DNA of 64,000 nt from Lenzites betulinus (GCA_022264855.1 JABYQU010000035.1:310001-374000), one strand, 5' to 3'; counted from the first letter of the stretch, positions 11,565-24,466 are shown. Translations and numbers: made by a program. The notes: generated from the letters alone by a model not told the origin.

Positions 11565-12390
11565 TTAGAGGCTCTTCTTGGACTCGGCCTCCGCTGCCTT
11601 GATGCTCGCTCTCTCGGCCTTGACGCTCGCGTGGATGCTGTCGCGGAGCGCAGGCTTGTAGCCGAGCTTGAACAGGATTTCGAGGTGCACGAAGAACGGG
11701 GCAAGGACGAGCGCTGTAACGTTGTGCGGTAAGTACGTCAGCGTATGTTACGACGGTGCGTAATCCGTGGGCGCTTACCGCCGAGCAAGTTATCGAGGAG
11801 GGCGGGGGAGCGGCCCTCGGCAAAGAAGTGGCCGGAGAACTGGAAGATCCAGGACGCGATGTGGAGGATCGTGGCGAACTTCATCGCGTCTGGTTTGTAG
11901 GAGAATGCAGCGGCGGAGAAGCCGATGAGGAGCCACTCCGGTGTGTACAGGAACTGATGGTTATATTAGTCGGCGGGCGGAGAGGGTACGCAGAGTGGAA
12001 CGGGACGCACGGCGGCGGTGGGCTCGAGGATGTAGTAATAAATGAGGTTGAAGATGACCCACAGGCCGGACCAGTTGAGGTCGAACGCGAGGTATTCGTT
12101 GATAGCAAGATGGAATTGCGGGAAGAACTCCGGCCACGGGAGGCGAGAGGAAAGGATCAAGGCGGTCCTGTGGTGGCGTTCGTGCTTGCGTACTGGTATT
12201 AGAGATTCTAAGGACGTACCAGAGAATGGTGGGCACGAAGACCATATGGATCGCGACGTTCACCGGGTGATCATGGTAGGCACCGTAAAAGGTGAGCTAT
12301 ATCGACGGGTTGAACTCTCTGTATTCCGACAGGTTGGATTTAGACGTTACGGACCTGTTGCTTCACATTTAGGAGGCTGGATGCGGGCAT
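11565..12390 (-). CDS. Mpo1-like (DUF962) membrane dioxygenase
   Basis: DUF962/Mpo1 family; yeast Mpo1 is an ER Fe(II) dioxygenase that alpha-oxidises 2-hydroxy fatty acids in phytosphingosine breakdown. Visible features are an N-terminal LTFYGAYHDHPVNVAIH segment with the conserved histidines and HPVN box, then several hydrophobic helices (IFNLIYYYILEP, YTPEWLLIGF). A second histidine-containing stretch reads FATILHIASWIFQFSGHFFAEG and is followed by the family's small LLDNLLGG region. The start at 12390 gives MPASSLLNVKQQ, an intron and then the YGAYH motif. The stop is at 11565-11567 after a lysine- and glutamate-rich tail. Four or five exons are joined by short introns. Length of about 190-200 residues fits the family. 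Confidence 0.87.
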
Positions 12391-13628
12391 GATGCTGTGC
12401 TGCGCTCGTTGTCGCGGTCTCGGAAATTGGTGATGCGGCAAAGCTTACTAGTAGGAGCGGGCCCTGAGTAGTTGGGAGGAAGAGGAGGAGGGGACGATGG
12501 GGGTGTTTAAATCGTGGGGAAGAAAAGAGCGAGCGGTTCCCACCATGGCTTCGAGCTGGAAGGACGCAATTTCATGCGGGAGGCACCCGACTTAATCCAC
12601 CGGAGTAAGTAGTGCGAGCTATTCACATGGTTTAGATCAGACTTAGACTATTTCCAAGTGGCTCTGCACGTGGACACTCCTATTAGTAGGAGTGTCTAGG
12701 GGCCCACACGATGCCCCCTGTCGTATATTCAGACACAGATATTCCATGTTGCGCATACCCTCGCCCAGCTCTCATTATTCAATGTTCAAGCCTAGTCTCA
12801 TTAACAGACACGGCTGTATACTGGAGTTTCATCAGAAAACAATTCGAACCAGATTGAGTTGATTATTTCTGTGTGGATCCACACACCAAAGTTGTAGAGG
12901 TGAGTGCGAGATACTATATGCACAGCGCACGGCTACGCGCCAGGTTATCTACGACTAGATACTCCGGATCGCTGACCCACCCCGCCTCACTGCGACGCTG
13001 CTAGTAGCTACAACTTTGGCATGCGGACTTGCTTGAACTTGTACGCACGGCGATCGGTGCCCCGCATGGGTGTACGAACTCATGACATCAGGCCGGGCCC
13101 CCGAGGATCCCTATCCCATATGGATGGCTCGCGAAAGCCAGTCGTCCACACCCGGACCACTTTTTTCTTCCGTCATTCGGAGGCAGACTATCCGGACTGC
13201 GCGGCTCCAGGCGGCTCCGGACCGCCTACGCCGCTTCTGAAATCTGAAGCTTCCAGTGTCTGTCCTGACTTTTAGTTCCCATGGCCATGAGTACGATTGT
13301 AAGTATCCAACCTGCAGGTACGTCTCATTCCACCGTGATTCTATGCCGCCAGCCCGGCAACATGATCTCGAGGCTGATCCTGAATCAAGGCTGCTGCTCA
13401 GGCGCTCATACGCGCGTATTTAAGGTGACGTCGTAACCGGGGCAGATTCCGGCTTTGCCGGAGAAAATATAGCCAAGGTTAGCCTTAAATTATGGTTAGG
13501 GTCTATAGCACGTGAGCTGGCACCACGTATCCTACACGAAGCGCCCGCTACCTGGCACGTCGCGTCTGCTCACTCTCCGAAGTCTCCGTCTTCATCTCCC
13601 TCAGCCACCAGACGACCCACCGTTCGCC
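12391..13628. other. Intergenic region with a small inverted repeat
   Basis: Upstream regions of the divergent Mpo1-like and SEC22 genes. A perfect 16-bp palindrome (TGTGTGGATCCACACA) lies at 12870-12885. Beside it, CCAAAGTTGTAG (12887-12898) is repeated inverted as CTACAACTTTGG (13008-13019). No gene was recognised. Confidence 0.5.
12887..13019. repeat. Short inverted repeat (12-bp arms)
   Basis: Two 12-bp arms are exact reverse complements about 110 bp apart. This could be a chance hairpin, a regulatory element or a degraded miniature element; no target-site duplication was identified. Confidence 0.35.
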
Positions 13629-14526
13629 ATGGTCAAGTCCACGCTTGTTGTCCGCGCGTCGGATGCCCTCCCTCTTGCGGCTAGTGTCGACGACGAATCG
13701 GTCCGACACCCCTCCTCGTTCACTGTTTGCACTATGCTAATGCCGAGCAGATAGAACAAGACCTCTCGGAGCACAAGCAGCAAGCAAAGCTCATCTTCCG
13801 CCGGATCAGCCCAAACTCAGAACCACGATGCTCCATAGAGAGCGGTCAATATACCCTCCAGTATGTTCGCTTTCGTGCGGTAGCGAACTAGCCCCTGCTA
13901 ACGGTCCGGTTCTCCAGTTACCTCATAGCCGACAATGTCATCTACCTGGTCATCACCGACAAGTCATACCCTCGCAAACTTGCATTCTCATACCTCGATG
14001 AACTCTCCAAGGAGTTCCAGACATCATACGGCGCAAAGGTCGACACCGTCCGGAAACCTTACGCGTTTGTTGGTTTCGGTGCGTACATTCCGCTGCATCC
14101 TGTTCAGAAGACCGAGTTTCACGTATCATGTTTCCCTAGACACGTTCATGTCAAAGACTACCCGACTGTACCAGGACACGCGAACAGCAAGCGGGGCCGG
14201 CGCGGGACACCTGGACAAACTAAACGACGAGCTGCAGGACGTCACGCGCATCATGACAAAGAACATGGAGGAGCTTCTGTGGAGAGGCGACTCGCTTGAC
14301 AGTGAGTGTGCACACTTGAGCCCTTGACCCATGTCTCGGTTGGTTGACTTTGTACGTCACCCGCGTTTCAGGGATGTCGCATTTATCGACGTCTTTGCGG
14401 TCCGAGTCCGAGAAGTACCGCAAGGCGGCGCGGAATATCAACTTTCAAGCGATGCTACGGCAGTATGCCCCCATTGGCGGTGTTGTGCTCCTTCTCATCA
14501 TCCTTCTCTATTGGCGGTTCTCATGA
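13629..14526 (+). CDS. SEC22: Vesicle-trafficking SNARE Sec22
   Basis: R-SNARE of ER-Golgi transport. The N-terminal longin domain begins MVKSTLVVRASDALPLAASVD and continues through SIESGQYTLQYLIADN, DKSYPRKLAFSYL and FQTSYGAKVDTVRKPYAFVGF. The SNARE helix includes LDKLNDELQDVTRIMTKNME with the zero-layer arginine in ELLWRGDSL. The protein ends in a membrane anchor (VVLLLIILLYWRFS) right before the TGA at 14524-14526. Five or more exons join in frame across short introns; the first intron follows the codons for DDES. Length near 215 residues is typical. The anchor at the extreme C-terminus is as expected for a tail-anchored protein. Confidence 0.95.
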
Positions 14527-15046
14527 GGAGCGATCCTACGGACTGGATTCACTGTACTATTTATCTACGACTTTCAATGTCTCGCACATTTCTTCTCGCC
14601 ATGGTACAGTATCCCATCTCCACGCGCTCTGAGAGCCCGCAAACTCTGCACATGCGGCATATGACATGAGAGTTAACCGTTAGACAACGAGGCAGGCACC
14701 CGGGACAGAGTGCGGTCGGGTACTGTGCACGACTTCGGCTAATATCTCCTCCTGGATCTTGCCGTTCACCACGCTGCATTGACAATCGGGGCTTAAGCTC
14801 CCAAGTATATATACTCACAGATCATCGTGCTCATCTCTCCGATAACCTCGTCCTTCCTCTGTTCCTGCCTCTGCTCGAGCCTGTGGCTTGAAGCTTGAGC
14901 GTTGAAGAGTGCACCAGGTGATCGGATCTCGCGGCTTCAGGGCGACCCTACCATCTACAGCATCTCTACAACATCGGCCGCCTCGCTCTCGCCACTCCCT
15001 CATCGTCACCATCGACAATACGCCTAAGGATTAACATCGACGAGGC
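14527..15046. other. Intergenic region
   Basis: 3' flank of SEC22 and promoter plus 5' leader of the next gene. The last 150 bp before 15047 are pyrimidine-rich (runs of CTCTCC and CCTCTG), as often seen near fungal transcription starts. No other feature was seen. Confidence 0.4.
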
Positions 15047-17450
15047 ATGTCCGTCTATAACCAGTACGCGGCGACCTCGCCTGTAATGGGGCACGCAACC
15101 CCGAGTGGGCCATACCCCAATACCACTCCTCAGCAGGCCTCGTCGATCCAACCAGGCTCGATCACATACACTACCACTACTGGTGCAGACGGACGGACTA
15201 TCTACCACCCCTTCCGGTACGTGCCTCACAGAGTCCGTTTTGGTGGTCGTGTGCAGCGGGTGGCAAGATGCTGACTGCGATCTGTGCGGGATAGAGCCGT
15301 CCCAGCAAGGTTCGTCTCATATGCATGCCATCCACATTTCTCCGATGCTCACAGCACTTTCGATCGCAGCTACACTACTGCCACAGGGGTCGTTCAAGGC
15401 ATCCAATGGATCCCCGCAGAGGCCACCTCGGTCATGCCCATCAATGCCACTCCGGCAGCCGCAGTGAGATTTCACGCCGATCACAACATACGCATGAGCT
15501 AATGTATGTTTTCGCCTAGGATTTCTCGTCCAATTACAATCGGGGTGGTCAGGACGGTCGCTATGGGTATGAGTCTATGACTTATTCTCTGTGGCGCGAA
15601 GAACTTATGAGCGGATGTGGTCAGACAACGCGACGATGACTACCGCCGCCGGAACGATGGCTCACGCAACTCCGTGTACGACCGCGACAGACGTGACCAG
15701 TATGAGGACGACGACTACTACGGCCGCGATCGTGATCGCGTTGACCGCGGTGACCGCGACCGCCGCTCTAGCACATACGGTGCCGGCGGCTACGACAAGT
15801 ATGACACCGCCGACATCGAGCGGCGCATGCGCGACGTCGATCTCGACCGCCGCGACCGCGATTTCGAAAGGGAGCGGGACCGAGACCGGACCGCGCGCTC
15901 GCGCCGCAACTCTGTCTACGGCGGCGCGGACCGCCCCACGTCGACCTACCAGCCTGCCACAGGGGGCAACTACTCCTCCACCGGAGCGTACACCAGCCCT
16001 GGTTCCACATACGCCCCCGCGCCGGGTGGGGCATACCCGTCCTCGGCTTCGTACCACCCGCCGTCGCCTCGTCCTGGAAATGTGCTTCCGCGAGCGGGGT
16101 CGCCGTACCGTGCCGCTGGCGCCCTCCCGCGCCCCTCGTCCCCGTACCAGGTCCCCATCGCCCCGCGGCCCGTGTCTCCCTACCAGGCCGGCGCTGTCCC
16201 GCGTGCTGCGTCGCCATTCCAGGCCGCCGCCATCCAGCGCGCTGCGTCTCCGTATGGCGGCCCCGGGGGAATGCAGCGCGCCGCATCTCCGAGCCCGTAC
16301 GGCGGCGGAATCCAGCGTGCTGCCTCTCCTTACGGCGCTGGCGGTATCCAACGTGCTGCCTCCCCTTACGGTGCCGGCGGGATCCAGCGTGCGGCGTCGC
16401 CTTACGGCGGCGGCGGTGTTTCGGCGTATGCAAGCGCAATGCAGCGTGGCGCCTCCCCGTATGCTGGGGCGGCTCCGCTCCCAGGCGGCGGAGGGGTCTA
16501 CCCTCCCGGCCACGTCCTCGAGGGCCAGCCCCTCCGCTCTCACTCTCGCGCCCCGAGCCCCAGTCCCTACGGCCAGACCGGGGCTGTGAACATGTACTCG
16601 AACCCACAGGTATCGAACATTTACGGCGCCCCGACTTCAGGATATGGTGCCTCAGCCGGAGGCTATGGGAACTCAGGCATCGCGGCGCATGCGTCCCCGC
16701 GGATGGGCGGAGGCATGATCGACCCCCAGCAGCAGGCGTCCATGCTCACTGTCCCGGAGGGCTTTGCGCGCCCCCCGAACCGCGCGCAGCCGTACACGCA
16801 GTTCGACATCATGAAGATCCAGGACATGGACGAGTTCTTGGATGTCATCCCGCGCATGCCCGCTGTGCTCGTCCCGCACGACGTGTACCATGAAGACTGG
16901 ATCAGGCTCATGCAGGTGCGTCTCCGCTTAGCAGCGCGCGCTCCACTCTTGGAATCTGACCATCTCCCCTTAGGACCTCGCCATGGCCTGGGCTGGCACG
17001 CTCCCCGTCCCGCAGTACTCGTCCGACGGCCGCGCCCCGAAGCGCTCCACCCTCGCAGCGGACGTGATCGACCTCTGGAACTCGTCCTTCTTCCGCGCGC
17101 GCGGCGTCGAGATGGTGCTCTACAAGGGCCGCGAGCGGCGCTCGGGCCGCCACGCGGGCACGATGGACATGCAGCTGCCCGGGTTCGACGAGTACGACGT
17201 GTCGTCGCCGTCGGAGTCGTCTGACGACTCGGACTCCGCCGAGGAGCGCCGCCGCGACCGCTACGGCGGCGGCGCGGGGTACGGCCGCCAGGCGGAGGCG
17301 GAGGTGCGCGAGGAGCGCAGGGCGCGTCGCGAGCGCAAGGCGGAGCGTAAGCGGCGCAAGATGGAGAAGAAGATCAAGAAGCGGACGAAGGAGCTCGAGA
17401 AGACGTATGCGATCTACCTCCAGTGCGTCCCGCCGCTCGAGATGATGTAG
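15047..17450 (+). CDS. Uncharacterised low-complexity protein with RAASPY repeats and basic C-terminal helix
   Basis: I do not recognise a named family. Exons join in frame from 15047, including a 15-nt micro-exon at 15295-15309. The N-terminal part contains ITYTTTTGADGRTIYHPF and GIQWIPAEATSVMP. Next is an Asp/Arg-rich tract around 15620-15900. A long Pro/Ala/Gly/Ser region follows with about seven repeats of the type QRAASPYG (16190-16460). A folded-looking part from about 16780 contains FDIMKIQDMDEFLDVIPRMP, HDVYHEDWIRLMQ and, after an intron near 16916-16974, DLAMAWAGTLPVP. The C-terminus has an acidic serine cluster and a very basic predicted helix rich in ERRARRERKAERKRRK. The stop is at 17450. 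It is probably a basidiomycete-conserved protein; function is unknown. Long open frames on other strands over this GC-rich stretch are coding shadows. Confidence 0.82.
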
Positions 17451-17794
17451 GGCTTGCTTGGGTTGGTTTTCTGCGTCGGACGGCGAATCAATCTTGGGGA
17501 CGCGTTGTGAGAAGAAAAAAGAAGCTGCTTTTGACTTATGTACTACTGTTCCGGCGATATAGACTGTAGGACTCGTGTATGGATGGATCCACTGTCTTAT
17601 ACCACACCACACATTCATGTATCTCATGCTCTCGATCTATGAAGTTGACCGTTACCAGATATTGGCATGCTGAACCCCGACACGCGCAGCTATATGTACG
17701 CGCCGAGGCGCATGATGTACACTGAAGCATTTACATAGAACACATTATAAAGTACTATCTACAGGGGAAGTCCGCGACCAGAGCTGGGCGCTGC
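17451..17794. other. Convergent intergenic spacer
   Basis: 3' flanks of the uncharacterised gene and of RAT1, which converge here. The sequence is more AT-rich than the genes. No structured terminator or gene was recognised. Confidence 0.4.
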
Positions 17795-20700
17795 TCAATA
17801 CCGACCACCTCGTCCCCGTCCTCGGTTGTTGTAGCCACCACGGCCATTACCGTACGAAGAGCCTCCTCCATAGCCGTTCTGGGAGCCGCCGCCGTAGCCG
17901 CCGTAACCTTGGCCGCCCCCTTGGCCGCCTCCATTGTACCCACCCTGGTTGTAGCCGCCACCACCGCCTCCACCGTAGCCACCTCCCTGGCCATAGCCGC
18001 CACCACCACCACCACCACCGCCGCCGCCATAGCCGCCACGACCTCCGCCGTATCCCCCGCCCCCTTGACCGCCGTAACCGCCGTAGGAGTTGCCCTGCCC
18101 GTTCGAGTACCCACCCCTTGAGGGCGGACCACCGCGGCCCCCAGCAGGCGCAGCGAAGTTGTTGTACTCTTTCCTCTGCGGCGGAGGACCCTGCTGGGAG
18201 AATCCTCCACGGCCGCGCTGGGACGACGAGTACGACGAGTAAGACTGGCTGTTGTTGCCGTAGGACTGCTGCTGGTGCGGCGCGCCGCCGCCGTTCTGCC
18301 AGCTCCCGTTAGAGCGGTTCCCGAACTCCCGGCTTTGGCTGTGGAAGCCGCCGCCATAGCCTCCTCCGCGGCCGCCCCTGTCGGACATGCCACCGCGCCC
18401 GCGACCGCCTTGGCCGCCACGGCGCGCCATCTCGAGGTCGGACGTGGAGAGAATGGGCTTCGGTCGTCGGACGCCGGGTAGAAGCACAGAGCGGTGGGGC
18501 GTGAGCTGCACAGGGAAGAAGTAGTACGCGGAGAGCGATCGGTCGTTCTTGATGTCAGGCAGATCTTGGCTCACGAGCGGGTTGAGGTATGTGGAGTCGG
18601 GGATGCAGTCCGGGTTCGGGAGCAAAGCACCGCTTATGCCCTTGCTGTACTTCGGGTCGATCGGCATGGGCTATGTCCATAGGTTAGATCAAAAATGAGA
18701 AGGAATCTATGATAGTATTTACCTCGTCCTTTTTCCGCTTTCCGTACAACGCCTCAAGGGTGGGATACAGCTTGTTCGCCTCGTAGACGAAGATGACGTT
18801 GTTGCCCCACTTGTTTCGATGCTTCTCCGCCTCGGTGAGGTTGTCGTAACGAGGTGCCATGGCTTCCAGGAGACGTTTCTCGTCAATGAAAGGCAGCAGT
18901 GCGACACCCTGCCAAGCCATCCGCTTCCCGTTCATGTCAATCTCGAAGGTGGTAGGGTAGAAGTCAATGATCGGGGAAGTCTCCTCCGTCATGAGATCAT
19001 GGAAGGTCGACGGGATGTGCTGACGACTGATCACCCCAAGTTAGTTATGAATGAAGGGTCATCTAGATGAGGCGTACCTTGCAGCGGGGAACACACCCAT
19101 GAGCTGTTCGAAGGGCTTGAAGGGCTGTCCGAGGTTGAACTGCAGGTCGAGCTTATCGAGATCCTCGAAGTCGGCCGCAAATGGCGCAAAATGGTAGGGG
19201 TAGTACCATGTCCACGACGGTGTCTAGCAATCCAAGGTCAGATCATGTTGGACCAAAGAGCGATGGCTACGTACCCCTTGGTAGTAGTATTGCAGTACCC
19301 ATGCCATACCCTCAACGTAGCGCGTGGTGACCCTGAGAGATGATGAGCAACCGACATTCCTGAAGAGGGACTAGTAATGCTCACTCCTTCCTGAACGCAC
19401 TGTCGCTATACTCGACGCCGAACTTCTGGCGGTAGTATCGCTCCTTGTATCCGGGCTCCCATAGCCTAGATGCAGCAGATCAACAACAGATCAAGTCACA
19501 CATATGGATCACACGCACTTCACGACGTCTTCCTGCTCGACGGTCCCATCAGCGTTGACCTTAAACTTCAAGGACGTATTCGTGGGCGCGTCCTCATCGT
19601 CCTCATCGGACCCGAGGTTCTGAACGACCTCTCCGTCCACATCGACGACGACGTCCTCAGCCGCAACCTCATCTATGGTCCGTTTGACGCCCCGAGGGCT
19701 AGTATCGTCGTTCATCACAGCATCCTCGGCCTTCGCCGACGGAGGCTCCGCCTCGTCCATGGCGTTCGGGTCTACGTCGTTCTCGACGGGAGGTACAGGC
19801 TCGGACGGTGCGCTCGTCTCAGCAACGGGGGGCGCAGTCAAACTGCCGCCCAAACCGGGGATTTCAGGCTCGTCGCTGCTGGGAACAGTGACACTCGGAG
19901 TAGGAGGCACAGATTCAAAAGAGCCATTCGCGGCGGGTGGGGTGGGTGTGGCTGGCGCGGCAGTGGAAGAGAAGGACGATTTCGACGCCTTCACGGGGAT
20001 AAGAGAAGCCATCTCGGCTTTGAGCACTTCAGCAGCACTCATGTTCGCTAGGCGAATAGCATGTCGATTCGCAACAATGTCGTGGTTGGAGCCGGCTAGA
20101 GCTCGAGCAGCAGTAGGAGCATGAGCAGCAGTTTCTACAGTCTTTGGACCGCCCAAACCAATGCTGTCCGCCTTGGCAGCAAAATCGGGTCGAGCAGGGA
20201 GGGATGAAGGCGCAGAAGGAGCGGCAGTAAGATTTAAGCTAGCAGCGGGGCCGAGTGTTCCATTGGCAGCACTGTCGCGAATCTCTTTCTCGATTTTGCG
20301 ACGCTTGGCAGCCTGATCCTGGCGTTCCTCCGCTGTAACGTAGTTTTTAGTTTTCGGTATCACTGATACGTCAACAAACTCACATTCGCGCCTCCTGCGG
20401 AAGATCTCGTCCTCGCGCCTGGCGAGTCCCTCAAGGATGATCTGTGCTCTCGTCAACTCCAACTGACCATGGTTCGTAATATAACCGCCCATGCGGGGCA
20501 GCTCGGTACGCCATATCTTCAGCAGAGTATCAATTGCACCTTCTCGAATCTCGAGAGACGGCAAGTGGGGCAAGAAGTCATTTCCAACAAAGAAAATGAG
20601 CAACACCCAGTCGTCGATGGCCTGTTCGAAATTGAACGGGAACGGGACCTGAGGGACATTGAGCTCAGCTTCGAGATACTCTCTCAGTATGGCCACGTCC

Positions 20701-22036
20701 AGCCAGATGAACGGTTTCTTCTCGGTGGGGGTCTTTTTGACCTCTGCCTTTGTTCCGGTACACTGTGCGGCATAGTGACCCTCTTGCCCACATATCCGGC
20801 ACGCAGTGCGACTGCCCTCTTGAAAGAATACATCCTCACGGAGCACACGGAAGTGCGGCTCATGCGTCGCAAGAGACAGCATGATCAAGTCAGCGTCCTA
20901 GAGATATGTTAGAAATTTCGCAATGTAGCCGTGGTATATGGTACCCACCAAACCGTAAATGACGTGACGTGTGTTCGGGTCGTGGCCGTCGTTGCTTCGT
21001 TGGCGCCGGATCCAGTCCATAATCTTATGTTCGCCTTCGCCGGGAACACCAGCATCGGAGATGATAACCTGCAACTGTAGAAAAAGAAGAGGGGTTGGTG
21101 GGGAACGTTGGGGATGGACAAGTGGAACTTACGTCTGCCCAGCCTGGATCCGTGTTCATCTTCTGGACAACCCAGTAGCGCAAAGAAGCTGCAAGAAGAT
21201 CCATGAAAGGTGTCCCCGGGGTGATAGCATTGCTGTCCCAAGGCTTCTTGTTCTTCTCATCCTCGCTGATGGTCTTACCCATGGCTGAGTATGGGACATA
21301 AGCTGTAGCCTCTTTGCTGTTGAGCCGCATATACACGTACCTTCCCACATAGCTACCGACTCCTTGTGTGCCTCCTCCTTCTCCTTGGCCTCCTGTGAAG
21401 AGCGGAAACGACGAGACCGCTGTTGGTTCATCTTGGCGCGGGGTGCGACACCGTCTATAGCATGTTAGACGCTATGCATTGACAAAGCAGAGGTTCACCC
21501 TTACCAATGGCCATGAAGAGCAGTTTGCGGGGTCGGACCATGTTGACGACGCGCTCTGTGTAGCTAAAAATCTCAAGCATCATCTCCTCTTCGGTCTCGG
21601 GGGCAGGCTGTTTGTTGTCCGTCAGTTGCGCTCTCTGTGACGAACAATATGCAGTTGCTTACCTTGCCCTCCGGGTGAGTACACGGGTGAACCTAAGACT
21701 ACATCAGTAAAGGCTCAAAGGATGTGATACGACATGATACTCACGATACCGTTCATGTCCAAGTAAAGGTTGTCGAACTCCTCACCGTTGGGGTTCGGGT
21801 CGGTAATGGCAACCGGAACTGTGACTTCTTCTCCATCTTCACCCGGAATCTTCGTGGCTTCAGCCTCTATGACAGGTAAAACTGAATATAGCACGTTAAT
21901 GTCGCGTCCAGTATCGACAGGGGCCGCACGCACTGATTTTGGGGTACTTTTTGCTGAGCCAGCGGAAGAGGGCCGGGACACCCTGTACAACAGCGTCAGC
22001 AGTGCATACACCTACACAGCGCACAGAGCGTACCAT
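17795..22036 (-). CDS. RAT1: Nuclear 5'-3' exoribonuclease Rat1/Xrn2
   Basis: Processive 5'-3' exoribonuclease for transcription termination and rRNA/snoRNA processing in the nucleus. The ATG at 22034-22036 forms a coding exon of a single codon. The next exon gives [16 protein letters not shown], the invariant Xrn start. Further signatures are LYLDMNGIV (catalytic Asp), [30 protein letters not shown] and [16 protein letters not shown] zinc knuckle ([14 protein letters not shown]) occurs at the position seen in Rat1/Xrn2 but not Xrn1. The middle region contains a Ser/Pro/Ala-rich linker (about 19600-20250). The C-terminal half matches Xrn2 ([14 protein letters not shown]), and the tail (17795-18370) is Gly-rich with RGG, SYGG and YGGGG repeats ending in RGRGRGGRY. 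Exons are joined over roughly a dozen short introns. It is divergent from the eIF2B delta gene. Confidence 0.95.
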
Positions 22037-22380
22037 GGTAGCGTTCTACCGCTATAAACGAGGTCGAAAAAGATAGATATGCGCAGAAAAGATCCGCGGC
22101 GGTCGTGGCAGAGTTCCAAGTTGTGGACGAGACTAGGAGCCGGCCAGGACTCGCACTCACTCCAACTCTTGGCGCGCGGGGGCGCCACTGCTTACGTAAG
22201 TCGAGGCCGTCCTCCGGTGCGCGCGGACCGCTGTATTGTGATACGCGCGGGCGCTTGGGAGGCCTGACTCGATCCCAAATTCTGAGGCTCGCGGCAGAGA
22301 CCAGACCACACACCGCTCCAACAAGCTCCGCCGCACTCACTGCACCTCTCTCTCTTCCTCGAACACACTCGCGAAAAATA
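22037..22380. promoter_or_regulatory. Divergent promoter between RAT1 and eIF2B delta
   Basis: Only 344 bp separate the start codons of two essential RNA and translation genes on opposite strands, so regulatory sequence must be shared. No specific factor site is claimed. Confidence 0.6.
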
Positions 22381-24096
22381 ATGGTACCCGCGCCGATCCT
22401 CGACGTGCATCCGCCAAACGGCCCCTCTGCTGGAGAGCCCTCCACGGGCCAGCCCAAATCGCAGAAGGCGATGTGAGTACCATGGATAAAGATCGGATCG
22501 GTGGGGTGGCTCACAATCCGTAACTCGCAGGACGAAGGCAGAGCGACGTGAGCTTCAGGAGCAACAACGCGCAGCCAAGGCGGCAAAAACTGCTGCGAAT
22601 GGAGTCAACGGGAAGCAGCCAGGGAAGCCTAAGGATCCGGCGGCGCCTGCAGGAGGAGGCGCAGCGAAACAAAAACCTAGTCGCGCACCGGAGTCACAGC
22701 CAAAGTCTGCTACACCGGCCATGGCGAGAGCGACAGAGAAGGCAAAGGCCGGACAAGCCTCTACGACTGCCGATCCCATGGCGAGCACCCAGGCCCGCGG
22801 CCTCCTCATCTTCTCGCATTTCGGCCTCCCGAAACCAGTGAGCGCGGCGAAAGGAGACATTCATCCTGCCATCGCCCGTCTCGCCCTGCAGTTCTCGACG
22901 TTCAAGATAACCGGCGCGAACGCGCGATGTATAGCGACGCTGACCGCGTTCAAGACGGTATGTTTCACTTGATTGCTTTCTGGGGTTGTTGCTCAACCAT
23001 GCATGTGCAGGTCATCCAAGACTACGTTACGCCACCCAACCATACGCTCTCGCGCCACCTCATGACCTACTTGTCACCTCAAATTAGCCACCTCGTTGCT
23101 GCCCGGCCGATGTCGGTTACCATGGGCAATGCAATTCGTCAGCTCAAGCTCGACATCAGCGGTACGGACTTCGACCTCCCCGAGCAGGACGTAAGATCGA
23201 GTCATAGCGGCTACTTCTACGCGAGGAGCTAACTTTGGCATCTTCTAGGCCAAGGATGCACTCTGCCGCCAGATCGACACATACATTCGCGAGCGTATCA
23301 TCATCGCGGACCAAGTCATCCAGGAGACAGCCAGCAACAAGATCAAGGACGGAGACGTAATTCTCACATATGCACGGTGCGTCTCGTACGTCCTAGGCTC
23401 GCAATAGGTCACTCATGAAGGGTGCAGGTCATCCGTTGTGGAGGGGGTCCTGCTTGAGGCGCATACTTCTGGCCGTAATTTCTCCGTGATCATCGTGGAC
23501 TCGAGGCCGATGCTTGAGGGTAAGTCAGGCCCTTGTTTCATTCAGAATTGGTCTAATGAGCGCGTTTAGGCAAACGGCTGGCAGCCATTCTGTCTGAAGC
23601 TGGGATACAATGCACGTATCTTCTACTCCCTGCTCTGGGCTCTGTCATCAGTGAAGTCTCTACCGTATTCGTCGGCGCGCATTCCATCCATACAAACGGT
23701 GCCGTATACTCCCGCGCCGGCACCGCATTGGTGGCCATGATGGCGAAGCGGCACTCAGTCCCTGTTGTGGTATGCTGCGAGACATACAAGTTCTCGGAGA
23801 CTATCCAATTAGACAGCTTTACAAAGAATGAGCTCGGTGAGTGTAGTTCTACAAATACCTGTTCGCTGTGGCTAATATCGGACATTCTAGCCCCACTCGG
23901 AGATCTCTTCTCGTCCTTCCCCAACACCAAACCCCGGGAGTCCCTGACGCTCGAGAACGCGCCGAGCTTGGAGATCCTGAACCCCCTCTATGACCTCACG
24001 CCGCCCACCTTCGTGACTGCCGTCGTCACCGAAGTCGGCGTCATTCCCCCCAATTCGATCAGCTCAATACCCGTCGCCCTCGGTCGTCTGCTGTGA
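22381..24096 (+). CDS. GCD2: Translation initiation factor eIF2B, delta subunit
   Basis: Regulatory subunit of the eIF2B guanine-nucleotide exchange factor that recycles eIF2-GDP and senses eIF2-alpha phosphorylation. The N-terminus (from 22381) is a Lys/Ala/Pro-rich extension with a basic TKAERRELQEQQRAAKAAK stretch, characteristic of the delta subunit. The IF-2B domain follows: IHPAIARLALQFS, GANARCIATLTAFK, LPEQD, LCRQIDTYIRERI, VILTYARSSVVEGVLLEA and FSVIIVDSRPMLEG. Later motifs are GIQCTYLLLPALGSVI, VFVGAHSIHTNGAVYSRAGT and CCETYKFSETIQ, ending NPLYDLTPPTFVTAVVTE. Six exons are joined by short introns. The stop is at 24094-24096. Length and order agree with Gcd2/EIF2B4. Confidence 0.95.
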
Positions 24097-24466
24097 ACAC
24101 TTCCTGGTCGCCCGGATTCTTCGCTTGTCGTGTCGCTTTCGTCGCCGTCCTCGCAGTCTCGCCCATCGACCTCGCATTGCGTCCCACTCGCGTTGTATTG
24201 CATCTCATCTGCATCTGTGTCCACACATCCATTCGTGTTGAATTATTCGCTCCATCTTACCCCATGCCCGCCCTGTTTCGCATAGCTTAGGTATACTAGT
24301 GAACAGAAATCGTTACGTAGTGAAGAAGAGCCTGTATCATGCGTGTAATACTAGACCTTCCACAACGACACAGTCTTGTAACAGGATCTTCGGGGGCGCG
24401 GCTTGAGAGCTGGAGAAATTATATTGTATTGTAGCTACTCATTACTGTCCTCCACGCGATGCACAC
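24097..24466. other. Convergent intergenic spacer
   Basis: 3' flanks of eIF2B delta and the MTFP1-like gene. The sequence is T-rich after the eIF2B delta stop, as in 3' untranslated regions. No gene was recognised. Confidence 0.4.

Noticed and set aside
15591..16607. Long open frames of about 280-330 codons on both strands over 15.6-16.6 kb
   Set aside because: They are Thr/Arg/Ala-rich shadows of the GC-rich repeat region of the 15047-17450 gene; only one frame gives the repeated RAASPY units and continues into a coherent C-terminus.
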